Of a stretch of 64,000 nt of DNA, positions 35,120 through 46,639 are shown piece by piece. How positions within the stretch are numbered: position 1 is the first letter of the stretch; each line of letters begins with the position of its first letter. The DNA lies in contig NC_088202.1 in assembly GCF_037126465.1 (NCBI RefSeq), positions 26,520,213 to 26,584,212 on the forward strand, in the 5' to 3' direction. This stretch comes from Ornithodoros turicata (taxonomy: Eukaryota > Arthropoda > Arachnida > Ixodida > Argasidae). The notes under the pieces are model-generated. The model worked only from the letters and a program-made list of their open reading frames with translations. It was not told the DNA's origin and ran no database searches. Position numbers and translations under genes: made by a program.

Positions 35120-36000
35120 GAGATGCCGGATTTTCCTCCCCGGAAAAAAATTCCCCAGGAAGAACCGTCCCCAGGGAAAAGTGTCCCCCGGAGAAATCGT
35201 CTCCGCAAGAACGAAAGCCGTTTGATCGAACGCGGGACATTTGGTCGAAAGCCATTATTTGATCGAACACCGTTTGATCGAAACAGCAGCGGTCGTTTGA
35301 TTGATTTTTTTATTGCTTCACTTGGAGCAGATGCATACTCTAAACAAGATTGAACTAAAGTTTTATATGGCTGTTAATACAATATCTGTATTTTATACTA
35401 TGGCGAAATTTCCTTCTTAGCATTCAGACTTCGAGTGCCTTTCATGCACATATCACTATCCCACTTCGGATCCCAGCAATGAAAAGGGTGCCCAGAAGAA
35501 GCACAAACTATTGGCTGCTCCCAACTTGAAGACATTTTCTTCGGTATGTGTCCTACTGCTACGCGGGATACTTCCGCACTGTTCTATTCAATTTTATTCT
35601 ATTCTATTCAATTTTATTTCCTTTCATGGGAGAGAGTAAAAAGCCATTTATATGGAAAAAAAAACAAGAAACAAACAAGCAAAAAAGGAGAGGACACTGA
35701 TTGCCTCATGCTCCATATGTTCGAGTCAAAAGTTACAGAAAAAGAGGTGCAAAGGACACGCTGCGAGCTTCGGAAAAACGTCTTTCGAACAAACGGCGTC
35801 GATCAACCGGCTTTCGATCGGACGGCTTTCGACCAAGCGGTCTTCTATCAAACGCCTTCTCCAAACAGCTTTGGATTTCGGAATATCCAATTATAATGTG
35901 ATGAGGACGATGCGATGGACTGTGGACGGTGAACTGTCAAAAACAAGACTAAACTAACCTAGGTTCCCACCGGGGAGGATTTTTCCGTATCCCGGAAATT
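35120..36000. mobile_element. putative element with subterminal TTTGATCGAA arrays
   Basis: The left arm (35125-35305) has four short CCCC/GGAAAA blocks, then GCCGTTTGATCGAAC repeated with variation (TTTGGTCGAAAGCC, TTTGATCGAACACC, TTTGATCGAAACAGC). The right arm (35780-35995) has the inverse array (GGCTTTCGATCGGACGG, GGCTTTCGACCAAGCGG, ATCAAACG) and then ACCGGGGAGGATTTTTCCG. The inverted layout suggests a non-autonomous DNA element. No target duplication found. Confidence 0.45.
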
Positions 36001-38672
36001 ACAGGAGCGCCGTTGTGAACAGCTCAGGAAACGGATCATAGCTGATCAAGTGCTATCACATTATTTGTTTAAATTGGGAGACGGGATTTTTTAAATTAAT
36101 ATGCATGCTAATGCACAGTAAAACAATTGAACAAGGAACATAAATGCGGTTACACCCACTGCGCCGCTTGCATTGTGCCGATTACATCTGTTCTTTCTGT
36201 TCCTCTTTCGCAAAGTTTGCTGAGTGCAGACAGCGCGGTAAGATTACGAAGCGATTCTCCAACAGCAAATAAATCTTGATGATAGTCTCTTCAGTCTCTT
36301 GATGATTCAGTCTCAAATCTTGATGAAATCAGTGATTCATCAGTGGTGATTTTCCAAGGTCCCGCTACCTTCTACTTATTTCTGGCAGATATGTTAGCCG
36401 CGTTCTTTTATAAAGGGGAGTACTACAGAATACTGAGCGCAATGACGCATTCCCTTCTGTATTCGTATCAATGAAATGAAACGCAAATGCCCACTATCAT
36501 GAGGCTCTGACTTCACGCTCGTTGAACGTGGATATCGTCGGACGTAGTTCCCAACTCAACCGGAATACTAGTATTTTCATATATAGTTCTGTTCTGTTGT
36601 TGGTGGCGGTCAGACAATGATGTAATAGTTGTTGTCTAATACTTTTTGTGTTTATGAACCGTATTTTCAATGCAATGAAACCGCAATGAAACACCTGAAT
36701 AAGTGGGTGTAGAGCTCTTATAACCCATAAACATCGGCCCAGAAAAAGATGTAAGGACAAATGTAACACCTGCGTCTGACCGACAGTAGAGAAATACTAG
36801 CATCCAGCGAGCGATATCGCTAGCGAACTAATGCAGCGAACTATATCCATTTTATGTTGCTTCTTGAATGGAATGTAGATTTAACTATTCATTATTAACA
36901 CATAAAAAAAAGAAAAAGAACCCCATGTCTCCCAATTTCAACAAATCAGCAAAGCGAACCATAACACTCGGTCGGTTGTCACGTGCTTCATCGGCTGTCT
37001 AGGTTTCAGTTCTTACTTGCATCTATATTTCAGGGGCTTTTAATGCACAATTATCCCCACCACACACTTTCTTTTTGTAGTAAACATGTTGTAGATTATT
37101 GTTTTTCATCTTCGCTGGCTAGTCTACTTGCGAGCACCAAATGCTATGCATTCCAGTTATTTGATTTCTAATACAATAGCCACAAACCTTTTTCATAATC
37201 TACACCATCCCATTCAGTGGTCATTCACTGGAGTGCTCACCCTGTGTCTCTTTGGCCTTTCCATTTTCAGCCTTCTGACAGTTCGGCGTTATGACTTTTT
37301 GGTCTTTTGGCTTTCGGCCTTCTGTTAGTTCGGCGTTATGATTTTCGGCCTTTTGATAGGCTCAATCAGCCTAAATAAATGCAATGCATTTAGCAACAGC
37401 TATTCAAAAAAAAAAGGAAAATGCAAAAAGAAAAAATGAGAAGGAGGAAGCGCCTAAAACTCCTTGAACTCCATCTTTATGTATAAATGAACAAGATACT
37501 TGACGCGCGACGAGGTCTCGGAGCACGATTTCCGTCTCATAATTGCGCTGATTATTACCCGGAATCTTCAGTACTATATTTTTAGACACTCCTTGGTTTT
37601 CACAGGGTACTTCACATTACACCAGACCTTTCGTTCAGCGTTGACACTAGTTCAGCGGAGAATCCCCAGTGACCCGGAGCTTTTCCTTATCTTCCTCAGA
37701 AGGCCTCCCTTTGTTCGCCGTGCAAAGACAGACGGGTACAGGTTTTGGGTCATCCAACGTGCAACTAGCAAGGATTGTCGAAAGATGGAAAATCCAGGGA
37801 ACTGGTATTGAAAAATTGGCCGTATTTCATAATAACGTGACCGAAGTCCCCGTTGAAAAATCAACTACTGTAAATAAATGTTATCTGGCTATTTCTGCAC
37901 GGTAACTTTCAAAGCCCACTTAGACTAACCTGAACATGAAAATGCAAACACCGCACTTTTACTAACCTAACAATCAACTAACTAACGTGCTGTTCCGTCG
38001 CGTCCGTTTCATTTATATCTGATTTCTTAATGTTATTTATTTATTTATTTATGCATTTCTGGAATAGCAAGCCGACGTCCTGTTTGCTGACCTTTAGCCT
38101 GCTTTTTTTTTTCCTTTTCGTCTAATAAATATATCGGCCCTCCCCCGTCGCTATCGTTGGTTGTCGTTGGTTTTCCTTGCTTCGCGAATGTGAATTTGGG
38201 TTCCGGAAACGACTGTTCGGTGGAAATAATCGTGCAGCGGCCGCTTGATCGATTTTTCTTATTGGTCGACGTGGAGCGTTCATGAAAAAAAAAGAAAATA
38301 ATAAAGATAAAAATAAATCGATCAATAAAAGAAAGAAAGAAAAACAACAAATGAAGCTGCAATTCTAAGTGCCGTTATCCTAAGAAACATTTATCTGTGT
38401 TAATGCTGGCTGTTTCAACATTACGAAAATTACAGTGCAGTCCTGTTGAACGTTACTGGAATGTTTGTGAAGTCGGCCTTCCACAAGCCGTAAATACAAG
38501 AGATTCTCGTTAGCCTTATGAGACAGTTGACTGAGTAAGCACAAACCCAAAACGGCAAAATCGAGCAAATTGACGTTCCATGTGAAGCTAATAAACTCAT
38601 CTCACTTCTCTATAAGCGCACCGAAAAAAGAAGAGGTTTATTGGTCTCGGTGGTCCCTGTGGTCCCGGTGGT
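36001..38672. other. no recognisable gene
   Basis: Short ORFs only. A small direct duplication (about 45 bases, CGGCCTTCTG.CAGTTCGGCG) lies at 37268-37350, and a (TTTA)n tract near 38034-38052. Confidence 0.35.
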
Positions 38673-39849
38673 CATATGTCGAAAGCATAAACGTGCACAG
38701 TTCATCAAGCAGCCACTGTTGCCCGAAATACCGCCCACACGCGTGTTTAGTCCGCACGTAGAAAATCAGATGAATCACCTATAATTTGAAAATAATGCCA
38801 TATGTCGAAAGCATAAACGTCCACAGTTCATCAGGCAGCCACAATTGCACGAAATACCGCATACACGCCTGTTTAGTCCGCACGTACCAAATAAAAAGAA
38901 TCACCCATAATTTGAAAATAATGCCATATGTCGAAAGCATAAACGTGCACAGTTCATCAAGCAGCCACTGTTGCCCGAAATACCGCCCACACGCGTGTTT
39001 AGTCCGCACGTACAAAATAAAAAGAATCACCTATAATAGGAAAATAATGCCGTATGTCGAAAGCACAAACGTGCACAGCTCATCAGGCAACCACTGTTGC
39101 CCGAAATACCGCACACACGCGTGTTTAGTCCGCACGTACAAAATAAGACGAATCACCTATAATTTGAAAATAATGCCATATGTCGAAAGGACGAACGTGC
39201 ACAGTTCATCAGGCAGCCACTGTTGCTCGAAAGACCGCATATACGCGTGTTAAGTCCTCACATACAAAATAAGACGAATCACCTATAATTTGAAAATAAT
39301 GCTATATGTCAAAAGCATAAACGTGCACAGTTCATCAGGCAGCCACTATTGCCGAAACACCGCATACACGCGTGTTTAGTCCGCACGTACAAAATAAGAC
39401 GAATCACCATTAATTTGAAAATAATGCCATATATCAAAAGCATAAACGTGCATTCAAGCAGCCACTGTTGCCCGAAATACCGCACACACGCGTGTTTAGT
39501 CCGCATGTACAAAATAAAAGAATCACCTATAATTTGAAAATAATGCCATATGTTGAAAGCATTATACGTGCACAGTTCGTCAAGCAGTCACTGTTGCCCG
39601 AAATACCGCACACACGCGTGTTTAGTCCGCACGTACAAAATGAAAAGAATCACCTAGAATTTCAAAATAATGCCATTTGTCGAAAGCATAAACGTGCACA
39701 GTTCATCAAGCAGCCACTGTTGCCCGAAATACCGCCCACACGCGTGTTTAGTCTTCAGGTACAAAATAAAAAGAATCGCCTATAATTTTAAAATAATACC
39801 ATATGTCGAAAGCATAAACGTGCACAGTTCATGAGGCAGCCACTGTTGC
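38673..39849. repeat. 126-bp satellite, ten units
   Basis: The phrase CATATGTCGAAAGCATAAACG (with changes) starts units at 38673, 38799, 38925, 39051, 39177, 39303, 39428, 39547, 39674 and 39800; the last is cut short. Most spacings are exactly 126 bases (42 codons), so several frames stay open across units and give ORFs of up to 155 codons on both strands. These ORFs have no known domain and stops occur in some units, so I regard the array as non-coding. Confidence 0.9.
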
Positions 39850-39897
39850 GAAAAATCCCGCGATAATGCTGGCTCGTCTACCCAACGCCCCCCCCCC

Positions 39898-39939
39898 TTC
39901 AATTCATAAATCGAAGGTTAATAAATAGAGGGTTGACTG
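39898..39939. repeat. Tigger/pogo-like terminal repeat, right
   Basis: TTCATAAATCGAAGG, then AATAGAGGGTTGACTG and TA: the inverse of the end at 29208. Poly-C precedes it. Confidence 0.5.
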
Positions 39940-39944
39940 TATTC

Positions 39945-40155
39945 ATTCAACATCACATTATTTCCGGCCTTGCCCACAGCCCATAACATCACATCACCAT
40001 CATAGCCGATAATACCATAACCCATCATTCGACATCACCATCAGAGCTCATCACATCATAACCCATCATTCAACATCGACATCACAGCTCATGACATCAT
40101 TACGCATCATTCAACATCACAGCCCATCACATCATTACTCATCATTTGACATCAC
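39945..40155 (+). repeat. ~43-bp tandem repeat rich in CATCA
   Basis: Units of the type CCCATCATTCAACATCACAG and CTCATCACATCATAA recur about five times; the same kind of sequence resumes at 40376-40440 beyond the Penelope fragment, so that fragment interrupts the array. Confidence 0.6.
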
Positions 40156-40388
40156 AGTGTGTGTGATGTTCAGCTCAGCCTGCTCCTGCACAATATTCTT
40201 GACTCATTTAAAATCGGTTTGTATGTGCAGCTTTTACAGTGGGCTGGCAGATGTACAAGGGAGTCAGTTTTTACGGACAGTTCATGTTCGTGTAATCGTT
40301 CATTCACACAACGGCCGGTCTGTCCTACATATACCCTACGACAGGTGAGGGATATAGGGTACACAACCCCTGCCGCCCATAACATCAT
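40156..40388 (-). pseudogene. Penelope-like GIY-YIG endonuclease fragment
   Basis: Minus strand. The stop-free frame contains GVVYPISLTCRRVYVGQTG (the GIY and YIG motifs), then RCVNERLHEHELSV and the Cys/His part VHLPAHCKSCTYKPILNE. It is cut off where the element's C-terminal end should follow. It is the best-preserved of three nuclease copies in 40-44 kb. Confidence 0.75.
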
Positions 40389-40904
40389 AGGTCAGAATTC
40401 AACTTCAGAACTCGTTCTGAGTTCAACTTCATCGTGTATGGTGGACTTTGAATCTCAATACCAGGGCCCGGTATGAGACTGAAGGCCTTGTACACTGCGC
40501 ATGCCACAGATGTAATCTTTTGGGCGGCGGCCATTTACAGTGACGTTCGTAAATTAAACAGGTGTTGTGTTGCTTGTGGTGTCGCTATGGTGGGTGGGGC
40601 CTGGCGGGTTGCCCGCCCACTTCTCGGAGCGAGCCTTTTGGTGGGGCGGGGTGGCAATAGGGCTGTACTGAAAGCCTGAATGCAAATACCTGGTGCGTTG
40701 GATGAGGACTGCCAAGTGGCGTGGCGGCTGGTATGCTGCTACCCTCCCAGTTTACTGGTTGTTGCGCAACGCGCCGATCGACTACTGATATCGTTACACT
40801 CGAAAAGGCATAGCAGGTCTTGGCCTTGCCTTCGGTGGCTTGATGGTGTCAACTTTCTTTGCGCTGCACTGCTGCTATAGTAGTACAGAAGATAGCGCTA
40901 GAAT
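40389..40904. other. no recognisable gene
   Basis: GC-richer anonymous sequence between the nuclease fragment and the inverted arm. Short ORFs without known domains. Confidence 0.3.
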
Positions 40905-41595
40905 ATACGACCACAGGGCAGATGTAGAGAGGGCGAGCGCTTACTTACAACTAACGATGATTGGCATCAGCCGAAGGTATAAGGTTCCAAGGAGCAAAAG
41001 TGTATAACCGGTTCAGTCCGGTGATTACAATCAAGCAACAAGGTTATCTCTCGTCACCCTTCCAGGAAGCTCATTTCAATCATGTGCAAATATATCGAAG
41101 TGTCACTTACATTTTCCACCTAGTTTTCTTGTATGATAAGCTTCTACTATCTCCCGTGCCGTCGCATCCCTGCTCCTGCACAATATTCTTGACTCATTTA
41201 AAATCGGTTTGCATGTGCAGCTTTTACAGTGGGCTGGCAGATGTACAAGGGAAATTTTTTACGTACAGTTCATGTTCGCGTACTCGTTCATTCACACAAC
41301 GGCCGGTCTGTCCTACATATACCCTATACCACGGTGAGGGGTATAAGGTACACAACTCCCGCCGCGCACTTCACTTAGACATTGTGCTGATTCTTGCCGC
41401 ATCCCTCCTTTTTTTTTCCTCCCTAGATATGCGAACACATAGCCTGCCCTACTTTGAAGGGGCTGAGAACACTACCGGTATACCATGCTTGTTGGCCAGC
41501 TTCTTCCGGTTGCGTGATGACCTGTGCATATATAGTACAATCTCTTGCCTTTTTCTTTCGTTTATTTCTTGTCTTTTTCATTTCCTTCCGCTCTG
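40905..41595 (-). repeat. inverted partial copy of the Penelope 3' end
   Basis: On minus it spells the end of the RT frame region, the nuclease (with TAG within LTVV) and the 3' untranslated part of the element at 43215-43915. Confidence 0.75.
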
Positions 41596-41599
41596 AGAC

Positions 41600-43764
41600 C
41601 TGGTGTCAGGTACGATTATTCCAAGATCTGCTCCGAGTCCTCTGCTACACACAGTACCCTGAGTGGCTGGCTACCGTCAAGATGAGACACATTACGCTCC
41701 AAGCAAAGAAGTTGAGAGAAATATGGTGGATGTGCGTTCTCAATGACGCAAGAAAGAATGAAAAAAAAAAGAAAAACGAACATAGGAGGCATGAAGCAGC
41801 AGATGCGCACCTGCTCGGTGGAATTACTGTTCCAGACAAAGTGAAGTCAGTCCTCGTCAAAGGGCCGAAATATTGCACTGAGACAGCATTCGCACGACAT
41901 GATTGACTTTCTACAAACCAACGTATGGCTCAGAGAGCTGAAGAAACAGGTCAAGACAAGTGCTTCTTGGAAGGCGTGGAGGCTCTGTCAAAGTCAGTGG
42001 CGAAGTCTAACTCGAAAACCACTAGGAAAGATCCTGCTATAGGAATCGTCTCCTTTTTTAAAAACAGCAATCTTATGCTGATGCAAGCGGATAAAGAGCG
42101 AGGCTATGTTGTCCTACCAGAGAATATGTTCAACGAGAAGGCTGCAGACGCAATAACCAAGAACTTTGAAATAGTGCGCGAAAAGACCACGAGAGTTAAA
42201 AACAGAGCGCTAACGTTATGCAACAACTTGGAGTTGAAAAAGCTCGTCGGAGCGGTTAGAAAGAGCAACAGTGACAACTTAACGGCGTTTTTCTCAGCAA
42301 AGACTCGCAAAGAAGGAAACCCGTTCAGGACTATAGTCAGCGAAAGGGGAACGTGGCAACATCAACTAAGCAAGTTCCTCCAAAAGCATTTGACAAACCT
42401 CATAGTTGAGGACCCGTATGCTACGAAGAATTCTGAAGACCTCACAGCCTTTTTACAGCAGAGCAAGACAATAGGAACTGCATTCTCTGTGGACGTCGAG
42501 GACGTATTCTATTCTGTGCCGCACAGACAACTACTTGAATCAGTGCGTGACTGTGTCGAGAAGAATGGCGATGTCCGTTTCCAGAATTCTTCAGGAGTTC
42601 CAGTAAGGTGTTTCGTGTCTCTGCTTGAGTTTTATTCGAACTCAATTTTTATTAGGTTTAATAACCAGTTTTACATACAACGACAAGGCATATGTATCGG
42701 GTCATGTGTATCACCTATTTTATGCCATATATTCTTAGCCGATGTTGACAACACTTTGCATAAGTCATTAACGCCGAAAACTGTGATAAAAGTTTTCAGA
42801 TGTGTAGACGGTTATTTGTTGCTGCTAGACAGACGTAGTGGCTTAGAACTTGACGACTTAGTCGATGATATCTTAAGCATATTCCGACAGTGTGGGAAAG
42901 GACTGTCGTTCACCCATGAACTGCCACAACATAACAAACTACAGTTTTTGGACCTCACCCTCATCCTCCAAGATGACTACGTGTGCTGGCACTATTCACC
43001 TAGAACTCACAAAGGACTGTTGCCCTACGACTCTTCCCACTCGAAAACGGCGAAGCGAGCCATAGCTTCAAATTACATAGAGTCGTTTCTAAAAAAATCA
43101 TGCCCTTATGCCATGGAGGAATGTTTCAATAAACAGCTTGACAGACTGAAGGGGGCGGGATACCTTTCATCAGTGCGGATGGGAAGCGCGGAAGCTTTAG
43201 TCAAGAAGTATAAGGCGAGAGAGTGAGAAAAATGAAAAAGACAAGAAATAAAAGAAAGAAAAAGGCCAGAGATTGTACAATGTGTGCACAGGACATCACA
43301 CAACTGGAAGAAGGTGGCCAACAAGCACGGTATACCGGTAGTGTTCTCAGCCCCTTCAAAGTTGGGCAGGCTATGTGCTCGCATATCCAGGGAGGAAAAA
43401 CAACAAGAAAAGGAGGGATGCGGCAAGAATCACCACAATGTCTACGTGAAGTGCGCGGCGGGAGTTGTGTATACCCCTCACTTGTGGTAGCGTATATGTA
43501 GGACAGACCGGCCATTGTGTGAATGACCAATTACGCGAACATCAGCTGTCCGTAAAAGATGCCCCCTGTGTACATCTGCCAGCCCACTGTAAAAGCTGCA
43601 CATGCAAACCGATTTTAAATGAGTCAAGAATATTGTGCAGGAGCAGGGATGTGACGGCACGGGAGATAGTAGATGCTTATCATATAAGAAAATTAGGTAA
43701 AAAATGTGTAGGTAACACTTCGATATATTTGCACATGATTGAAATGAGCTTCCTGGAAGGGTGA
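41600..43764 (+). pseudogene. Penelope-like reverse transcriptase plus GIY-YIG nuclease, decayed
   Basis: The N-terminal part has HLLGGITVPDKVKSVL and KGPKYC (near 41810-41875), ending at TGA 41904; the frame then stays open for 433 codons (41925-43226). RT blocks: QADKERGYVVLPENMF; motif A FSVDVEDVFYSVP (Asp190 of that frame); motif B RQGICIGSCVSPIL; motif C FRCVDGYLLL, where the usual Y-x-D-D is C-V-D-G (42801-42812), so the second catalytic Asp is lost. After frame changes follows the nuclease: AGVVY near 43461, then one base missing, then CGSVYVGQTG, NDQLREHQ, HLPAHCKSCTCKPIL, ending at 43764. The family copies itself by target-primed reverse transcription. This copy is inactive by stop, frameshifts and active-site loss. 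Confidence 0.85.
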
Positions 43765-43904
43765 CGAGAGATAACCTTGTTGATTGATTGCAATCACCTT
43801 ACTGAACCGATTATACTCCTTTGCTCCTTTGAACCTCTATATCTTCGGCTGATGCCAATTAAAGTTAGTTGTAAGCAAGCGCGCGTCCTTTCTACATCTA
43901 CTTT

Positions 43905-43954
43905 GTGGTCGTCTCGTCGGCACGTGCACCATCTCGTCACACAAATGGGCTGAC
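43905..43954 (-). ncRNA. degenerate hammerhead-like motif at Penelope 3' end
   Basis: Minus strand: GTGACGA (for CTGACGA), stem II about GGTGC / GTGCC, then GACGAGACGACCAC where GAAAC is expected. Position at the element end matches where Penelope-like elements carry hammerheads. The core is damaged. Confidence 0.4.
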
Positions 43955-44091
43955 TCACGATGTGCGTAAATTTACTCCAAATTATATTATTATTCAATGT
44001 GCACTGTGGTACAGTGCCAAAAGCAGACGATGTCGCGGTGCATGCCTGCTGTGCAGTATACCTTCACACCAAATACGAGGAAAAACAATGC

Positions 44092-44358
44092 TTACATTAA
44101 AGGCCTGTTCCGACAAACAGCGATTTGATATATAGCGCTAGAACATAGCACGATATTTTCCTCCTCGCATTGTTCCAAGCCGCTAAAAATTAGCGCTTGC
44201 CGGAGTTGAGCTCGAGTCAACTTTTTCAGTGTTGAACCAGTATATAAATACCCGTCCCATATTTCCATGTACTCGCTCATTCGCCCAGACACCAGGAATG
44301 TTTCTCTGCAGGCAGTAACAAAAAGGAAAAGAACGAGTGCCAGGAGACTGATTTTCAT
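44092..44358 (-). CDS. small ORF with signal-peptide-like start
   Basis: An 88-codon minus-strand ORF begins MKISLLALVLFLFVTA, a textbook leader (Lys, then a hydrophobic core ending in small residues), followed by about 70 residues with few Cys. I know no matching family. A TATATAAATA at 44240-44249 on plus lies inside it, in the wrong place for its promoter, so the leader may be coincidental. It could be a first exon of a secreted protein. Confidence 0.3.
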   Translation of the reverse strand: MKISLLALVLFLFVTACRETFLVSGRMSEYMEIWDGYLYTGSTLKKLTRAQLRQALIFSGLEQCEEENIVLCSSAIYQIAVCRNRPLM

Positions 44359-44399
44359 AACTGATTCATAAGCCCGAACGCGCCGCTTCTTTAAGCTCT

Positions 44400-44780
44400 G
44401 GAGCCATCCTCCACCGCACCTGCACTCAAGCGATGCAAATCAAATAGCGCGAGAGCGCCAGTGTCGACCCTCATTTTCTATCCCTTACGGATGCCATCTA
44501 AGTGCTGCGCCAGAGTCCCCAACTCCAAATACAACGCTGAACGGCAAACCCTTCCCGACCACACCTGCTACATCCGATATAACAGCGCGGCGCTCCTTAA
44601 TGCTGGACCCATCCCCACAACACCATACCTGCTCTGACGCGACGCAAAACTAATAACGGAAGCGTGCCAAGGTCAGCCGTCTTCCCCTGCTCCTTGTCAT
44701 TCATCCAAGGGCAGCTCTGCACAAACGACCGAAACCCCGACTCCAAAGCCTGAACACAACGCTGAACTGCCCTCTCCTTG
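44400..44780. repeat. imperfect tandem segment before the LINE
   Basis: The phrases CCAACTCCAAATACAACGCTGAACGG and CGACTCCAAAGCCTGAACACAACGCTGAACTG are about 225 bases apart, with similar surroundings. It may be the repeated 5' side of the LINE or an unrelated repeat. No protein recognised. Confidence 0.35.
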
Positions 44781-45698
44781 ACACTCACCAGAAGCAAGGT
44801 CACGCATATAACTGGAGTCTTCCCGCCACTACCGGTAAGCTCATATTCCCCCATCTCCCCCATCACCATCTCCCCCAATGGCATCGTCAAGATAATCGAT
44901 ACAATGAAGCTGTCATCAGCATGCGGCCCAGATGGTATCAACGCCAAAGTACTAAAGAATACGAAATATATATCATCACAATACGTGTCTCTTATCTCCT
45001 CACAGTCACTTAGGCTCGGTCAAGTTCCAGTCGACTGGCGGCTGTCGAAGATAGTACCAATACACAAAAAAGGTGACAAAAATAATCCTCTCAATTACCG
45101 TCCGATATCCCTAACAAGTGTTTCATGTAAAATCTTAGAACACATTATCTTCTCAGCTATTTCTCTTCATCTTGAATCAAACTCTTTTTGCTACGAATCT
45201 CAACACGGTTTCCGAAAAGGATACTCTTGCGAGACGCAACTTGCATGGTTTATTCATGATGTTCAAAGTAATTTAGATAACGTATGCACGGACGCCATTT
45301 TCTTAGACTTTGCCAAAGCTTTTGACTCTGTTTGTCACGCCCATCTCATTCGTAAACTCTCCTCTCTTAATTTATGCCCGCTTGTGTTGAAATGGATTGA
45401 AAATTACCTGACCAACCGTTCTCAAATGGTGACGATAAACGACCATACTTCTACACCCCTTCCTGTATCTTCCGGCGTGCCTCAGGGTTCTGTACTTGGT
45501 CCCCTTCTCTTTCTTATCTTTATCAACGACCTCCCGAACTCCATATCTTCATCCATACGTCTTTTTGCCGACGATTGCGTCTTATATCGCCCCGTTTTTT
45601 CTGACTCTGACCGACATTGCTTACAGCATGACCTCGATCGAATCAACGTCTGGTGTTCCACTTGGCTCCTATCACTTAATGTTTCGAAGTGTGCACAT
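44781..45698 (+). pseudogene. LINE reverse transcriptase domain (CR1/L2-like)
   Basis: RT blocks in order: ACGPDGINAKVLKN, SKIVPIHKKGDKNNPLNYRP, HGFRKGYSCETQL, AIFLDFAKAFDSV (motif A), VPQGSVLGPLLFLIFINDLP (motif B) and IRLFADDCVLYRP (motif C, near 45563, intact F-A-D-D). The open frame is cut at LNVSKCAH by the TIR element. The catalytic residues survive, so the insertion may be what killed it. It reverse transcribes its own RNA during target-primed retrotransposition. Confidence 0.85.
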
Positions 45699-45965
45699 CC
45701 CTTATGAAAATGGGTGTTTAGTTTCTGTTTACTTTCTACAGACCAAGGTCAACATGGAAAACAAACATTCTTCAGAGTTTGTGTTGCTTTCATGTTTACA
45801 TCATATGTTTACTTCTTGTTGACTTATGGCCCTCAACTTTCTGTAGACATTTGGCTACAGAATAGCTGTGGAATTTTTTGTTCTCTTTCTGTGTACTGTC
45901 AACATAATTCTGGTAACACCATCCCGCGTATGATGTGAAGACTTTTTGTAGACTTCCTGTGACTC

Positions 45966-46204
45966 CACTCTCTTAGAAATGAACTTCACCGCATAGCACA
46001 CTCCTGGCCAATCATCATCTCGAATATCGTTATCTGCCTGAAAACGGGAGGTGTACGCCATTTTTGTGACAATTATGAACAGCGTAAGTATCACAAAAAA
46101 GCCGTGCGCCTACCGTTTTGAACAAATCAGGTCACATAGCGATATCATTCGAGTTGATGGTCGGCTAGGAGCATGCTATGCGGTGAAGTTCATTTTTAAG
46201 AGTG
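45966..46204. mobile_element. 239-bp palindromic MITE, CACTCT family, nested
   Basis: Left CACTCTCTTAGAAATGAACT TCACCGCATAGC; right, reversed, CACTCTTAAAAATGAACT TCACCGCATAGC. Arms also share TCGAATATCG/TCATTCGAG and ACGGGAGG/CTACCGT. It lies inside the TIR element, which lies inside the LINE. Confidence 0.7.
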
Positions 46205-46639
46205 CATATGTTCACTTACTCGCAACACGCAGAAAATACACGAAATGAAGTACTGCAAAATTATATATGTATCTACTTTATTCCGAAAATGCATACCTTG
46301 AAAGTGGTATCCAGTGTCGACACAATCATACAAAACATCCCGCGCACACAGTAGTTACGTATTTCACACGTACACATCCTTCGTGCCACATAGTGTCGCG
46401 TCGCACAATAGAGTCAATGATCTGCTGTTCTTCTGGCGACCCACGGTGAAACAGCTAGAATTTCGGCGCCAGCGACGTCTCTGAAGCGCTGGAGAGATAT
46501 GTGTCTGAAATAGGGCGTGCAATCGCAAATTAGTAACGTTCAAACACAAGTGAGTAAAACTGAGTAATACGGTCATAGCAACAACAAAGTTGGTTCACCC
46601 AGCTTAGTGTTCAACAAAGTAGAGCCTGCAAGAAAAAAA

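Larger units (their letters stand above)
40905..43954 (+). mobile_element. Penelope-like retroelement with inverted 5' arm
   Basis: The main body (about 41600-43764) encodes a reverse transcriptase and GIY-YIG nuclease on plus. Its 3' portion, about 43215-43915, is repeated in inverted orientation at 40905-41595 immediately upstream: for example GGTTCAGTCCGGTGATTACA against its counterpart before 43810, and the shared GGGGCTGAGAACACTACCGG. Inverted, 5'-truncated partial copies next to a full copy are characteristic of Penelope-like elements. A degraded hammerhead lies at the 3' end. Confidence 0.8.

Noticed and set aside
38786..39253. 155-codon ORF over the satellite
   Set aside because: Openness follows from the 126-base period; stops occur in other units, and both strands are open, so no evidence of a protein.
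42104..42310. Minus-strand ORFs inside the Penelope RT
   Set aside because: Shadows of the real plus-strand frame.
43223..43501. Lys-rich ORF MRKMKKTRNKRKK as a separate gene
   Set aside because: It lies within the frame-shifted Penelope coding region and its inverted counterpart is at 41.5 kb.
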